NCBI GenBank assembly: GCA_030537145.1
Contig: JAUNON010000005.1
Span: 1 to 64,000, forward strand
Direction of reading: 5' to 3'
Length of the DNA stretch: 64,000 bases
Origin: Lachnospiraceae bacterium
Lineage (GTDB): Bacteria > Bacillota > Clostridia > Lachnospirales > Lachnospiraceae
Both the position numbers and the translations under genes were made by a program. Under the pieces are notes generated by a model that worked only from the letters and a program-made list of their open reading frames with translations, was not told the DNA's origin and did no database searches. Positions 26,641-34,897 of this stretch are shown one piece after another; position 1 is the first letter of the stretch, and the number at the start of each line of letters is the position of its first letter.

Positions 26641-27054
26641 ATGAAAAACAGGAAAATTCATGTGTTTGATATAGTAATACTTATTTTGTTTTGCTTTTTG
26701 GCAATCGGTGTTATTACTTTTCTTGGCCCCTGCGGTGTACATGAGGATGGAAGCTACAGTTCCTGCCATTGGGCCGGCAGAATTCTGTTCGGCCTTGGAA
26801 TAGTCGGAATACTAGAGGCAGTTTTGGCAGTATTTTTGCAGAATCAGTTCCGTTTAGGAGTAAATGCAGCAGTATTTTTGCAGGCGGTTTTGATGGTGAT
26901 GATTCCCGGAAAGGTGGTCAGTCTTTGCGGGATGAGTACCATGCGCTGCAACCTTATTATGAAACCCGGTGTTCAGGTGATTTCCCTGGTGATCGCTTTA
27001 CTGGCAGCAATGAATCTTTGGCTGACTTACCGATGGATACAAAAGGAGAAGTAG
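26641..27054 (+). CDS. DUF4418 small membrane protein
   Basis: A 137-residue protein with four hydrophobic helices. Its cysteine-bearing loops (LGPCGVHEDGSYSSCHWAGR after helix 1 and MSTMRCNLIMKPG before helix 4) match the DUF4418 family, which is found with FtsX-type ABC genes in iron loci. The function is not known. The conserved Cys and His in the first loop could bind a metal or form a disulfide. It lies 12 bp after the ATPase and 1 bp before permease 3. Confidence 0.78.
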   Translation: MKNRKIHVFDIVILILFCFLAIGVITFLGPCGVHEDGSYSSCHWAGRILFGLGIVGILEAVLAVFLQNQFRLGVNAAVFLQAVLMVMIPGKVVSLCGMSTMRCNLIMKPGVQVISLVIALLAAMNLWLTYRWIQKEK

Positions 27055-27055
27055 T

Positions 27056-28258
27056 ATGAAATTCAGTAAAATTCCTTTGCGCAATCTGCTTCACAGGCGG
27101 GGCCGTACTGTCGTTTTGACTGTTCTTGTGGCTTTACTGGCATTCTCTTTATTTGCAGGGGCTTATACAATGCTCAGCCTTCACAGCGGAATCGAAAGTC
27201 TGGAAGCGAGGCTGGGAGCAGACATTATCGTAGTGCCTTCTTCGGCAAAGTCAAAGGTCGATCTGGACAACATTCTGTTACAGGGAACCGCCGGGTATTT
27301 TTACATGTCTGCGGATTATTTTGATAAGATAAAACAGACAGAAGGGGTTGAGCAGGCATCCGCCCAGATTTTTCTCGCATCACTGAAAGCATCCTGCTGT
27401 TCCGTAGCCGTTCAGGTGATCGGTTTTGATCCGGAGGCGGACTTTACGGTTCAGCCTTGGGTCGAGAAAAAATACAACCAGAAGCTGGAAACATACGATG
27501 TGATTGTAGGAGATACGGTCAATGCAGAGGTAGGGGATTCTATTACCATCTACGAAAAAAACTGTCGGGTAGTAGCACGTCTCGACCGGACGGGAACGGG
27601 AATGGATACGGCAATTTATACCACGTTTGATACCATCCGCCTTCTGCTTTCTTCCGCTCAGGAGCTGGGACATGACCTGAAAATTTCAGGCGATCCCTCC
27701 AGTGTCATTTCCGCCGTGTATATTAAGACGTCAGAGGAGACTGATGTGGAGAGTGTCGCGAATGATATTAATTTGCATGTCCGTAAGGTTCAGGCCGTAG
27801 AGACAAAGAATATGTTAAGCACTGTATCAAACAGTATGACAGGTATTTCATCTGCTCTCATATTATTGATCGGCGTTGTTTGGATTCTGGTATTTTTGAT
27901 TATTATTTTTTCCTTTATCATGATTACCCGGGAACGCCGCCTGGAATTTGCCACCCTTCGCGTGATCGGGGTATCCAGAAAGATGCTGGCGCAAATGATT
28001 CGGAAGGAGACGGCAATCGTGTGTCTTTTAGGAAGCATTATTGGCGTCTTGCTTGGCTGTCTGGTGGTATTTCCCTTTGGCAGCCTGATTGAATTGAGTC
28101 TGGGACTGCCATTTTTGACTCCCAAACTGAGCACAGCAGCAGGTCTTGCGGCAGGTACCGTAATGGGAGCGTTGGTTACAGGAAGCTTGGCTTCGCTGTG
28201 GACAGTACACCGGATCGGCCATCTGGAGGCGAGTACAATTCTACGGGAGGGTAACTAG
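27056..28258 (+). CDS. FtsX-like ABC permease 3 of the iron operon
   Basis: A 400-residue permease with an N-terminal helix (VVLTVLVALLAFSLFAGAY), an outer-face domain with RLGADIIVVPSSAKSK, and three C-terminal helices with RRLEFATLRVIGVSRK as the ATPase-contact helix. It is the third permease of the operon. It directly precedes its own ATPase (no gap), so the operon encodes two ABC units: two permeases with one ATPase, and one permease with one ATPase. Confidence 0.85.
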   Translation: MKFSKIPLRNLLHRRGRTVVLTVLVALLAFSLFAGAYTMLSLHSGIESLEARLGADIIVVPSSAKSKVDLDNILLQGTAGYFYMSADYFDKIKQTEGVEQASAQIFLASLKASCCSVAVQVIGFDPEADFTVQPWVEKKYNQKLETYDVIVGDTVNAEVGDSITIYEKNCRVVARLDRTGTGMDTAIYTTFDTIRLLLSSAQELGHDLKISGDPSSVISAVYIKTSEETDVESVANDINLHVRKVQAVETKNMLSTVSNSMTGISSALILLIGVVWILVFLIIIFSFIMITRERRLEFATLRVIGVSRKMLAQMIRKETAIVCLLGSIIGVLLGCLVVFPFGSLIELSLGLPFLTPKLSTAAGLAAGTVMGALVTGSLASLWTVHRIGHLEASTILREGN

Positions 28259-28936
28259 ATGAAGCTATCTGCAGAAAAAATTGTGAAATGGTATTACCGC
28301 AGCCGTGGGGAGGCTAATCATTTTTATGCGGTCAGAGAAACGGATTTTGAATTGCTTCCCGGAAAACTGACTATGATTACCGGACATTCCGGAAGCGGGA
28401 AAACCACATTACTTCATATGCTGGCGGGGCTTCTGAGGCCAGATGCAGGAAAGGTATCTGTCGATGGCGTCGATCTGTACAGGATGAAAGATAAGGAGCA
28501 GTCCCGTTTCCGGAATGAGCATATCGGGCTGATCACTCAAAAGCATTTGAGCGTTCAGAGCCTGAACGTGCTGGAGAATATATTGCTGCCGTGTTCCCTG
28601 TATCATGGCGGCTGTACAGATGAAGAAAAGGCGCTGGAATTGTTAGATTATTTTCAAATGGCGGATATGAAAGAGGCTCTTCCGGGAGAACTTTCAGGCG
28701 GAGAATTAAGGCGTATGAACGTCATTCGTGTTCTGGCAGCGGATACGGAAATTCTTATGGCGGATGAACCTACGGGAGATATGGACGCTGAGAATACGCA
28801 GCGTGTCCTGAAAAAGCTGCGGGAAAAAGCGGATGCGGGAACTGCGGTTTTGTTAGTAACCCATGAAACGACTGCAGAAAAATATGCGGATCAGATTTAT
28901 TTTATGGAGGAAGGCTGTCTGAAAAGCGAAGGGTAA
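28259..28936 (+). CDS. ABC transporter ATPase 2 of the iron operon
   Basis: A 225-residue MacB/LolD-type ATPase with Walker A GHSGSGKTT, Q-loop ITQKHLS, signature LSGGELRR, Walker B ILMADEPT and H-loop VTHE. The signature and Q-loop are more divergent than in the first ATPase. It starts 1 nt after the stop of permease 3 and ends the operon; the next gene, apbE, is on the other strand. It should drive permease 3 as a homodimer. Confidence 0.87.
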   Translation: MKLSAEKIVKWYYRSRGEANHFYAVRETDFELLPGKLTMITGHSGSGKTTLLHMLAGLLRPDAGKVSVDGVDLYRMKDKEQSRFRNEHIGLITQKHLSVQSLNVLENILLPCSLYHGGCTDEEKALELLDYFQMADMKEALPGELSGGELRRMNVIRVLAADTEILMADEPTGDMDAENTQRVLKKLREKADAGTAVLLVTHETTAEKYADQIYFMEEGCLKSEG

Positions 28937-28987
28937 GAATGAGGAGCGATACTGATAACTGCTGCGTTAAGAGGTTGGGTCAGGAGC

Positions 28988-30010
28988 TCACGGGAGATCC
29001 CTTGGAAAGCCGCTGGTCTGATAGATATGTTGCCCTTCTGTGACAAACATTGCTTCTATGCCATCCAGGGATTCAATTAATTCCATGCCCCGCTCTTTTC
29101 CGAGAAGGAAGCAGACGGTACTGAGTGCATCTCCGTCGGCGGAGGATGAAGAGAGAATAGAAACACTCTGCAGGCCGGTGTCTGCAGGGTAACCGTTTTC
29201 GGGATTTAAAATATGGTGATAAAGGATACCGTCTTTTTCAAAATAGCGTTCATAGGTTCCGGAAGTTACCATCGACTGATCATCTACGATGGCTATGGCA
29301 ATGATATCCGCAGCAGTTTCACCGAAGGGCTTCCGGATTCCAATTCGCCAGGACTGCCCATCGGGTTTTTCTCCTATCGTCAGGATATTGCCGCCCAGAT
29401 CAATGAGACCGCTGCTTACGCCTTTAGAGAGCAGAAATTCCTTCAACTGGTCTGCGATATACCCTTTGGCAATACCGCCCAGGTCAATGGCGGCTTTTGG
29501 GTCGGCCAGCGTAACGGTTGTACCTTCCAGAAGCACTTTTTTGTAGTTTACATGGGAAAGGGCCTCCTTCAGCATGGCCTCCTCTGGTAAAGAAGGGGCT
29601 TTTGTTTCATGGAAGTCCCAGAGATCCATCACCGGAGCAATGGTAATATCAAAAACCCCATCGGATAATTCGCAGTATTTCAGGGCCGTCTCTATCAGAG
29701 CGGCCGTCTCAGCGGAAACTTCTGTGGGTTGTCCATTGCTGTGATTCACATTCCAGATATCACTGCCTTCCCTGGTGCGGCTGAGCATTGTCTCGTAGTC
29801 AGCCATCAGGGAAAAACATTCTCCGGTCAGTTCCTGATCTACGGTATCATACAGTGTCAGATTTACCACCGTGTCAAAGTAAAATCCGGTATCGGTGATG
29901 GGGGCGGGAAAGGACCGGGAAGAATGTGACCAGCCGGAAAGCGGCAGGATCAGGCTCAGACAGAGTAGCAGGCAGCTCATATATTTCTTCCAATTTGTTA
30001 TATTTGACAT
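28988..30010 (-). CDS. apbE: FAD:protein FMN transferase (ApbE)
   Basis: A 340-residue flavin transferase that links FMN covalently to Thr or Ser in SGAT-type motifs of exported proteins, such as the flavoprotein at 17017. Visible features are TGFYFDTVVNLTLYD, the substrate loop DLGGIAKGYIAD, and the metal/FAD region TSGTYERYF with HHILNPENGYPADTG. AAAGGAG lies about 10 nt before ATG 30010. Odd: the N-terminus is a lipoprotein-like signal (LILPLSGWSHS), but the lipobox Cys is Trp (codon TGG). The protein may be released, or anchored by an uncleaved signal helix. It is third in a minus-strand operon after the NusG-II and Gx genes. Confidence 0.9.
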   Translation of the reverse strand: MSNITNWKKYMSCLLLCLSLILPLSGWSHSSRSFPAPITDTGFYFDTVVNLTLYDTVDQELTGECFSLMADYETMLSRTREGSDIWNVNHSNGQPTEVSAETAALIETALKYCELSDGVFDITIAPVMDLWDFHETKAPSLPEEAMLKEALSHVNYKKVLLEGTTVTLADPKAAIDLGGIAKGYIADQLKEFLLSKGVSSGLIDLGGNILTIGEKPDGQSWRIGIRKPFGETAADIIAIAIVDDQSMVTSGTYERYFEKDGILYHHILNPENGYPADTGLQSVSILSSSSADGDALSTVCFLLGKERGMELIESLDGIEAMFVTEGQHIYQTSGFPRDLP

Positions 30011-30080
30011 AAATATTGGACTCCTTTCGGATGGAATTGCGGAAAACAGATGTGAAAAATATATCAGGCGGGATCAGGCT

Positions 30081-30560
30081 TCAGCCGATGCGTTTTAAGG
30101 TTTCCGTGGTCAGCCAGCCGATCGCCAGACCGGTAAGAAGGCCGGAAATCAGGAGGGCCGGGGCATAGTAGATCAGGCTTGTATTTTCTACAATCAGCAT
30201 GGCGATCATCAGCTGTCCCATATTGTGGGAGATACCGCCGGCCATGCTGACGGCCCACAGGCTGGCATCGGTTCTGTTTTTCAGGAGAGTCATAACCGTC
30301 AGGCTGAGGGCGGCTCCGGTCAGACTGTAGATGATGCTGAACATATTGCCGAAAAGAAATCCGATGACCACTATGCGGATCAAGGAGACCACAATCGCTT
30401 CCTTATAGGTATAGCGTTCCAGAATAAAAAGGATGGCCAGATTGGCCAGTCCCAGTTTAATGCCGGGGATACCGGCAACGACCGGTATTAAGGTCTCCAC
30501 ATAGCCGAAGATAATGGCGATTGCAGAAAAAAGTCCCAGTTTTGCATATTTTTCATTCAT
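30081..30560 (-). CDS. Gx transporter family membrane protein
   Basis: A 159-residue membrane protein with about five helices, similar to the Gx_transp family (once labelled heptaprenyl diphosphate synthase component I) and to ECF S components. Near the start LIPVVAGIPGIKLGLANLAI shows the characteristic glycine-rich helix. It forms a trio with the NusG-II protein and ApbE; this trio accompanies extracytoplasmic flavinylation and extracellular electron transfer loci in Gram-positive bacteria. A role in carrying flavin or quinone-like cargo is possible but unproven. ATG 30560 or GTG 30569 could start it. Confidence 0.75.
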   Translation of the reverse strand: MNEKYAKLGLFSAIAIIFGYVETLIPVVAGIPGIKLGLANLAILFILERYTYKEAIVVSLIRIVVIGFLFGNMFSIIYSLTGAALSLTVMTLLKNRTDASLWAVSMAGGISHNMGQLMIAMLIVENTSLIYYAPALLISGLLTGLAIGWLTTETLKRIG

Positions 30561-30586
30561 ATCATTCACCGATCTGTATTTAGAAT

Positions 30587-30961
30587 TTATCTGCTTACGG
30601 CGTCTAAAATATTGTGACCTCCGGCAGCAGGATCTGATGAAATTCCTTCAATTACCACCTGATTGGGCAGGCAGATGATGAGGCCGCCGCGAAGATCCAC
30701 TGCAGGCTGTTTCATACAGAGATGATCGGGGCAGTTGGCTTCCGTCATTTTAGCCGTTCCATTTTGAATTACGCATACATTGGTGGTGCCGATGGAAATT
30801 TTCTGGTCCTCTTTCAGGGAATAAATTCCGTATTCTGTGCCGCCGACGGTAATGCGAATTTCTCCATAATCTTTAGAACGGCGCAGCGCTGTCATGCTCA
30901 ACCAGAGGAGAACAGCCAGCAGAAGAATCCCGGAAAAAATACAGATTTCTTTTTTTTTCAA
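30587..30961 (-). CDS. NusG domain II-containing membrane-anchored protein
   Basis: About 124 residues: an N-terminal membrane anchor (FSGILLLAVLLWLSMTAL) and an outside NusG-II-like beta domain with a CPDHLCM motif (AKMTEANCPDHLC) and GLIICLPNQVVIEI-like end. The TTG start at 30961 follows AGAAGG and gives the usual length; the frame is open upstream to 31069 (ATG at 30982 possible) without a better ribosome site. It is first in the minus-strand operon with Gx and ApbE. Proteins of this family are common partners of ApbE in flavin-based extracellular redox loci. The CxxxxC pair may be redox active. Confidence 0.72.
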   Translation of the reverse strand: MKKKEICIFSGILLLAVLLWLSMTALRRSKDYGEIRITVGGTEYGIYSLKEDQKISIGTTNVCVIQNGTAKMTEANCPDHLCMKQPAVDLRGGLIICLPNQVVIEGISSDPAAGGHNILDAVSR

Positions 30962-31285
30962 GGGAATCCGCCTTCTTTCCATAAAAGATACTAATAAAAT
31001 ACCATAGGCGGAAAGGGTTTTCAAGAGTTCCTTTTTAATATCCTGCCATTGCCTTACATGGAACGTCATGCTTTGAAGTTATGTTGAACCGCCGTATGCC
31101 GAACGGCATGTACTGGTGGTGGAGAGGGGAGAGAAAATCTCCCCTGCTCGATTTTGCCAATAATAATTATACTCTAAGCTCAAAATAGACGGGATTCCGT
31201 ACATTTTGGGCACTTTTTGAAAGTTGTGTATAATCAGTATAGCCAGTCGGCGGTTTTGCGGATAGAACTGTGGAAAATCAAGTTA
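30962..31285. other. Intergenic region between divergent genes
   Basis: This stretch holds the 5' region of the NusG-II/Gx/ApbE operon. I see no gene and no match to the AGTTAG-N6-CTAACT box in it. A short palindrome (ATGCCGAACGGCAT, 31097-31110) is the only structured element noticed. Confidence 0.45.
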
Positions 31286-31322
31286 AATAGCAGATGATTT
31301 TTGGTAGGATATCTGTTATGAT
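31286..31322 (+). promoter_or_regulatory. Shared promoter-like repeat, copy 1
   Basis: AAATAGCAGATGATTTTTGGTAGGAT is followed after 4 bp by a -10-like TTATGATGG. The core AGATGATTTTTGGTAGGAT is identical, 19 of 19 bases, to copy 2 at 32780; a weaker third copy lies at 41608. It precedes the GNAT/flavodoxin pair. Confidence 0.55.
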
Positions 31323-31358
31323 GGAGTGGACAAATGGGCGTTTGTGAGAGGAAAGAAC

Positions 31359-31847
31359 ATGATTTTTGAAAAGGCAGTATATGAAGATATCGACCAGTTA
31401 AGCGAATTGAGAATTGCATATTTAATAGAAGATACAGGTAATTTGAATGAGAAAGATTTAGCAGTAATAAAAAGAGACTTGCCGGATTATTTTGAACGAA
31501 ATCTTAATAGAAATATTTTTTGTTATGTAGCACGAAAAGAAAAAGAGATAGTGGCCTGCGCATTTTTGCTTGTGGTGGAAAAGCCAATGAGTCCTGCGTT
31601 TATTACCGGAAAGACAGGTACAGTATTAAATGTGTATACGAAACCAGAGAGCCGGCATAATGGGTATGCACGAAAGCTGATGAATATAATGCTATCCGAT
31701 GCGATTAACATGAATTTAAGCAGCATTGAACTCAAGGCAACAGACGTTGGACAAGCTTTATATAAATCTCTTAGCTTCAAGGATGAAATCATAAAATATC
31801 ATTTAATGAAATGGACACCTTCAAGCTTGAAGAGCGGAAAAATTTAG
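31359..31847 (+). CDS. GNAT-family N-acetyltransferase
   Basis: A 162-residue GNAT fold. The acetyl-CoA pyrophosphate loop lies in PESRHNGYARKLMNIML (about residues 93-109), followed by the typical beta-strand SSIELKAT and the C-terminal ALYKSLSF block that closes the fold. ATG 31359 follows GAGGAAAGAAC and is preferred over the upstream open frame from 31326. Its substrate cannot be told. It lies 17 bp before the next flavodoxin-domain gene, with which it is probably co-transcribed from the repeat promoter. Confidence 0.85.
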   Translation: MIFEKAVYEDIDQLSELRIAYLIEDTGNLNEKDLAVIKRDLPDYFERNLNRNIFCYVARKEKEIVACAFLLVVEKPMSPAFITGKTGTVLNVYTKPESRHNGYARKLMNIMLSDAINMNLSSIELKATDVGQALYKSLSFKDEIIKYHLMKWTPSSLKSGKI

Positions 31848-31864
31848 AACCTGTGGAGGTACTT

Positions 31865-32395
31865 GTGAAGGGTATAATTTTATATCAATCGAAATATGGA
31901 GCAACAAAAAAATATGCAGAATGGCTTAAAGAAGCCACCAACTATGAGTGTTTAGAAACCAAGAATGTTACTGTTCAAGCGGCAGCTCAGTTTGACATAA
32001 TTATTTTAGCGGGAGGAATTTATGCTTCCGGAATATCTGGACTATCTTTTTTAAGAAAACACATTCACGAATTAAGCAACAAGAAAATTGCCGTTTTATG
32101 TGTGGGTGCGTCACCATTTGATGAAGATGCTTTTAATCAGATATATGCACATAACTTTAAAGGCAGTTTACAAGGGATAACATGTTTCTATGGCCGTGGT
32201 GCATGGAACGAAAGTGCCATGTCCATTAAGGATAGAACATTATGTAAAATGCTGCAGAAAGTTGTTTCAAAGAAAGATCCTGCTACATACGAACCTTGGG
32301 AAAAGGCCCTCATGTGTGCTGTTGGTCAAGCCTGTGACTGGACTGAAAAAAGATACTTACAACCGTTGCTTGAATGGATAGAGGCGGCTCAGTAG
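31865..32395 (+). CDS. Flavodoxin-domain protein
   Basis: A 176-residue protein with the flavodoxin-type loop YQSKYGATKKYAEWL near the start and ILAGGIYASGISGLSFL in the middle, similar to HemG-like flavodoxin_5 proteins. No signal peptide. GTG 31865 follows GTGGAGG and is preferred; the ORF is open to 31811 but that overlaps the GNAT gene. It resembles the protein at 461 in type. It could act as a flavin-dependent oxidoreductase or electron carrier. A terminator follows. Confidence 0.8.
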   Translation: MKGIILYQSKYGATKKYAEWLKEATNYECLETKNVTVQAAAQFDIIILAGGIYASGISGLSFLRKHIHELSNKKIAVLCVGASPFDEDAFNQIYAHNFKGSLQGITCFYGRGAWNESAMSIKDRTLCKMLQKVVSKKDPATYEPWEKALMCAVGQACDWTEKRYLQPLLEWIEAAQ

Positions 32396-32421
32396 CTTCT
32401 GGTTTTCTGATCTGAAGCAAC

Positions 32422-32442
32422 AGCAGGTTGCCTGCTCTTTTT
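32422..32442 (+). terminator. Rho-independent terminator after the flavodoxin gene
   Basis: AGCAGG-TTG-CCTGCT followed by CTTTTT. A compact stem with a three-base loop. Confidence 0.7.
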
Positions 32443-32779
32443 GTCCCTCCTTTTTTCTCCATAGCTGTGGGCCTGGAAAAAATCGGCCAGCGGGCAGTCC
32501 GCCAGCGTCATCGCCGAACGTGGTCATGCCCCTCCGGGGAAAAAAGAATGGCATTACCGAATGCGGAGATTATGAAACGATCATTCATATAAGTTGTGAA
32601 CGAAGCGGCAGAAGGAGACCGGTAATACACTGGAGACGGTGAAATATTTTGATACTGAAACGCTGGAAGTGAAGCAGGCGGAGATGTTCATTGAAGGGTA
32701 CAAGGCAAGCATTGGGAAAGACGCTTCTTAATAAAGAGCTGTGGAAGGCGTTGTTTACCTTGGAGAAATTTTAAAATAG
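32443..32779 (+). other. Region with a gene fragment but no intact gene
   Basis: Near 32620-32731 one frame reads ETGNTLETVKYFDTETLEVK and on to a stop after GYKASIGKDAS. This looks like the C-terminus of a lost gene; it has no start and the upstream part is closed by stops. No family was recognised. Confidence 0.4.
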
Positions 32780-32813
32780 TAGATGATTTTTGGTAGGATG
32801 CCTATTATAATAA
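32776..32813 (+). promoter_or_regulatory. Shared promoter-like repeat, copy 2
   Basis: AAATAGTAGATGATTTTTGG and GTAGGAT, then TATTATAAT as a strong -10. It matches copy 1 (31286) nearly exactly and precedes the SRPBCC gene at 32850. Confidence 0.6.
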
Positions 32814-32849
32814 AAGGAACAAGTTGGGAGCTGCAGGGAGGATTTAGGC

Positions 32850-33239
32850 ATGGCAATTTCAAATGTGAAGGCTATTTTTCAAAGTGATATTCAAAGAGTG
32901 TGGGAAGTTGTAACTTCTCTCGAAAACTATTCATGGCGCAGTGATTTGAGTAAGGTTGAGATTATAAATGATAATCAATTCATAGAATATACAAAGGATG
33001 GTTATCCAACAACATTTACGATTACGAAAGTTATTCCGTATAAGCGTTGGGAATTTGATATGGAAAACAGTAATATGAAAGGACACTGGACAGGTATTTT
33101 CACGGAAAAGGACGGTAACACAGAAATTGATTTTACCGAAGAAGTAACGGCTAAGAAAGTTATAATGAAGCCTTTTGTCAAATCATATCTGAAAAAACAG
33201 CAGGAATTGTATATTTCTGATTTAAGAAAAGCACTGTAG
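32850..33239 (+). CDS. SRPBCC-family (START-like) protein
   Basis: A 129-residue protein with the helix-grip fold of SRPBCC/polyketide cyclase-like proteins. Typical features are the opening MAISNVKAIFQSDIQRVWEV with a following WRSDLSKVEI segment, the central YPTTFTITKVIPYKRWEFDM, and a long C-terminal helix (FVKSYLKKQQELYISDLRKA). These proteins bind hydrophobic ligands in a cavity; the ligand is unknown. GGAGG lies 8 nt upstream of the ATG. It is a single-gene unit under the repeated promoter. Confidence 0.8.
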   Translation: MAISNVKAIFQSDIQRVWEVVTSLENYSWRSDLSKVEIINDNQFIEYTKDGYPTTFTITKVIPYKRWEFDMENSNMKGHWTGIFTEKDGNTEIDFTEEVTAKKVIMKPFVKSYLKKQQELYISDLRKAL

Positions 33240-33527
33240 TTTCCAAGTTACCTTATCGGGAAATTAATAGGTACGGGAAGTCGGGGGCTGTAAAGAACAG
33301 ATTACTTGAAAATTTTGCCGAGGTTCATTCCATGATAAATTTTATTCAAACTATTTTAAATAATAGATCCGTATTACGTACCATAATTGATACAATGTAT
33401 CCTTTGATGCCTTCTGGAAGCAAATTCAGTAACCAAAATGATAGGGTGTATTTGGTTCAAATTTATGGTATTCTATGATAAAACACGGCGATAAAATATG
33501 ATTTTCAGGAAAGGTGAGGTATTGACT
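33240..33527. other. Gap without a recognised gene
   Basis: AT-rich sequence with no ORF of note. A ribosome site for the next gene (AAAGGTGAGG) lies at its end. I see no iron box or clear terminator. Confidence 0.4.
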
Positions 33528-34007
33528 ATGAGCAAGGTATTAGTGGCATATTTCAGTGCCAGCGGGGTAACAGCGAAGCTGGCAGAACGGCTTGCAAAGG
33601 CAATCGGAGCAGATTTGCATGAGATTCAGCCGGAGATCCCTTATACAGAAGCAGATTTGAACTGGATGGACAAAAAGAGCCGAAGCAGTGTGGAAATGAA
33701 TAACAAGTCTTTCCGGCCTGCGGTGGCAAACAAAGTGGAAAATATGGAACAGTATGAGGTGATTTTCACAGCTTTCCCGATCTGGTGGTACGTTGCCCCC
33801 ACCATCGTAAACTCGTTTCTGGAGCAGTATGACCTGTCTGGCAAGACGATCATTCCTCTGGCAACCTCGGGAAGCAGCGGCATGGGAAATACGAACAGGG
33901 AGCTGGCGGCTTCCTGCCCGGGAGCAGATCTGAAGGAAGGGAAAAGATTTCCGGCAGATGCCAGTGTGGAAGAATTAAAGGCTTGGGCAGAAGGCTTTTC
34001 CATGTAA
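33528..34007 (+). CDS. Flavodoxin
   Basis: A 159-residue flavodoxin_4-type protein. The FMN phosphate loop is in AYFSASGVTAKLAERLAKAI; the mid-region has FPIWWYVAPTIVNSFLEQYD, and the second flavin loop includes TSGSSGMGNTNREL. ATG 33528 follows AAAGGTGAGG. It would be a one-electron carrier or an NADPH-dependent flavodoxin-like reductase. Flavodoxins replace ferredoxin under iron limitation in many anaerobes, but no iron box is visible in front of this gene. It stands alone. Confidence 0.86.
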   Translation: MSKVLVAYFSASGVTAKLAERLAKAIGADLHEIQPEIPYTEADLNWMDKKSRSSVEMNNKSFRPAVANKVENMEQYEVIFTAFPIWWYVAPTIVNSFLEQYDLSGKTIIPLATSGSSGMGNTNRELAASCPGADLKEGKRFPADASVEELKAWAEGFSM

Positions 34008-34507
34008 CAAAGCAAAGAGCTGAGGCTCCCTGCTCTAAGTATAGGATGTTGAACAGAGGGACCGGTCTCCATGTGCCGGTTCCTTCGTGTTTTCCTGTTT
34101 AAGAAAATTTTCCGGTAGACGCTGGAGGCCAGCCCGAAAAACCGTTTGAAATAATTCCTGCTTCCAGGTGATCTCCTCGGATAAGCCCAGCTTAATATCC
34201 GGATAGAGAGACGGTTGTAAAAACTATATGTGAATGGGTGGAAGAAGTTGTTTCGGAAATGGAAAATGACTATGAGTATGGCGGTACCAGCGAAAGGAGT
34301 ATTTTGGACTGTATTTTCAAATGAGAGAAGGCAGGCTGATGGATAGAAATGTAAACATTATAATAGACCTTGATGGCAAAAATAAGAGTGGCTTTTCCTA
34401 ATTTGCCTTGGCGGCGGATTAGAGGTACTTATTTCGCCAATCTGACCGTTTATTTATGGCAAGATTTATTTTATACTATTGTCAATCAAAAGGAAAAAGG
34501 AAATTAC
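34008..34507. other. Gene-remnant region
   Basis: No intact gene. On the minus strand near 34038-34215 one frame reads SLYPDIKLGLSEEITWKQEL and on to a stop. On the plus strand, 34201-34325 reads VKTICEWVEEVVSEMENDYE and on, ending in a stop. Neither has a start or a recognisable family. A hairpin with ACCGG/CCGGT arms lies near 34058-34083. The region looks like decayed genes. Confidence 0.4.
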
Positions 34508-34651
34508 ATGAAACTGCAGCCTGGAATTATGATTTGCAGACTGGCAAAAAAATGGAATATGCGGATGCATGAAGGCTGGAGGACGGATCCGCCTTATGGC
34601 AGACCCAGGGATCATATGGGAGGATGCAGAAGAGGCGGCTGGAGATTTTAA
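34508..34651 (+). CDS. Small hypothetical protein (47 residues)
   Basis: A short ORF, preceded by AAAAGGAAAAAGG, coding for a basic peptide rich in Arg, Gly and Met (ends GGCRRGGWRF). It has no membrane segment. It lies 27 bp before the PspC gene and may be in the same transcript. The family is unknown to me. It could be a non-coding leader; confidence is low. Confidence 0.35.
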   Translation: MKLQPGIMICRLAKKWNMRMHEGWRTDPPYGRPRDHMGGCRRGGWRF

Positions 34652-34678
34652 AGTAAGAAGGAAGGAGAGGAAGAAAGT

Positions 34679-34897
34679 ATGAAAAAAAGATTATACAGAT
34701 CCAAAGATGATGTAATGCTTGCGGGTGTATGCGGAGGGTTGGCTGAATTTTTCGGGATTGATCCTACAATCGTCCGTCTGATCTGGGCGGTGCTTGCACT
34801 ATCCGCCGGAACAGGAATACTGCTCTACCTTATCGCCGCAGTGATTATCCCGAAGGATGATGGGATCATAGAGGGGAAATACCATGAAGAACCATAA
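34679..34897 (+). CDS. PspC domain protein
   Basis: A 72-residue membrane protein with the PspC pattern: KKRLYRSKDDVMLAGVCGGL, AEFFGIDPTIVRLIWA and one or two hydrophobic helices ending in AAVIIPKDD. PspC proteins sense membrane stress with PspA or act alone in Firmicutes. GGAGAGG lies upstream. Its 3' end overlaps the next small membrane gene by 14 nt, so the two are translationally linked. Confidence 0.9.
   Translation: MKKRLYRSKDDVMLAGVCGGLAEFFGIDPTIVRLIWAVLALSAGTGILLYLIAAVIIPKDDGIIEGKYHEEP

Noticed and set aside
31097-31110. ATGCCGAACGGCAT palindrome as a regulator site
   Set aside because: The same core occurs once more inside the ABC exporter insertion (about 14259); two short matches are not enough to support an operator.
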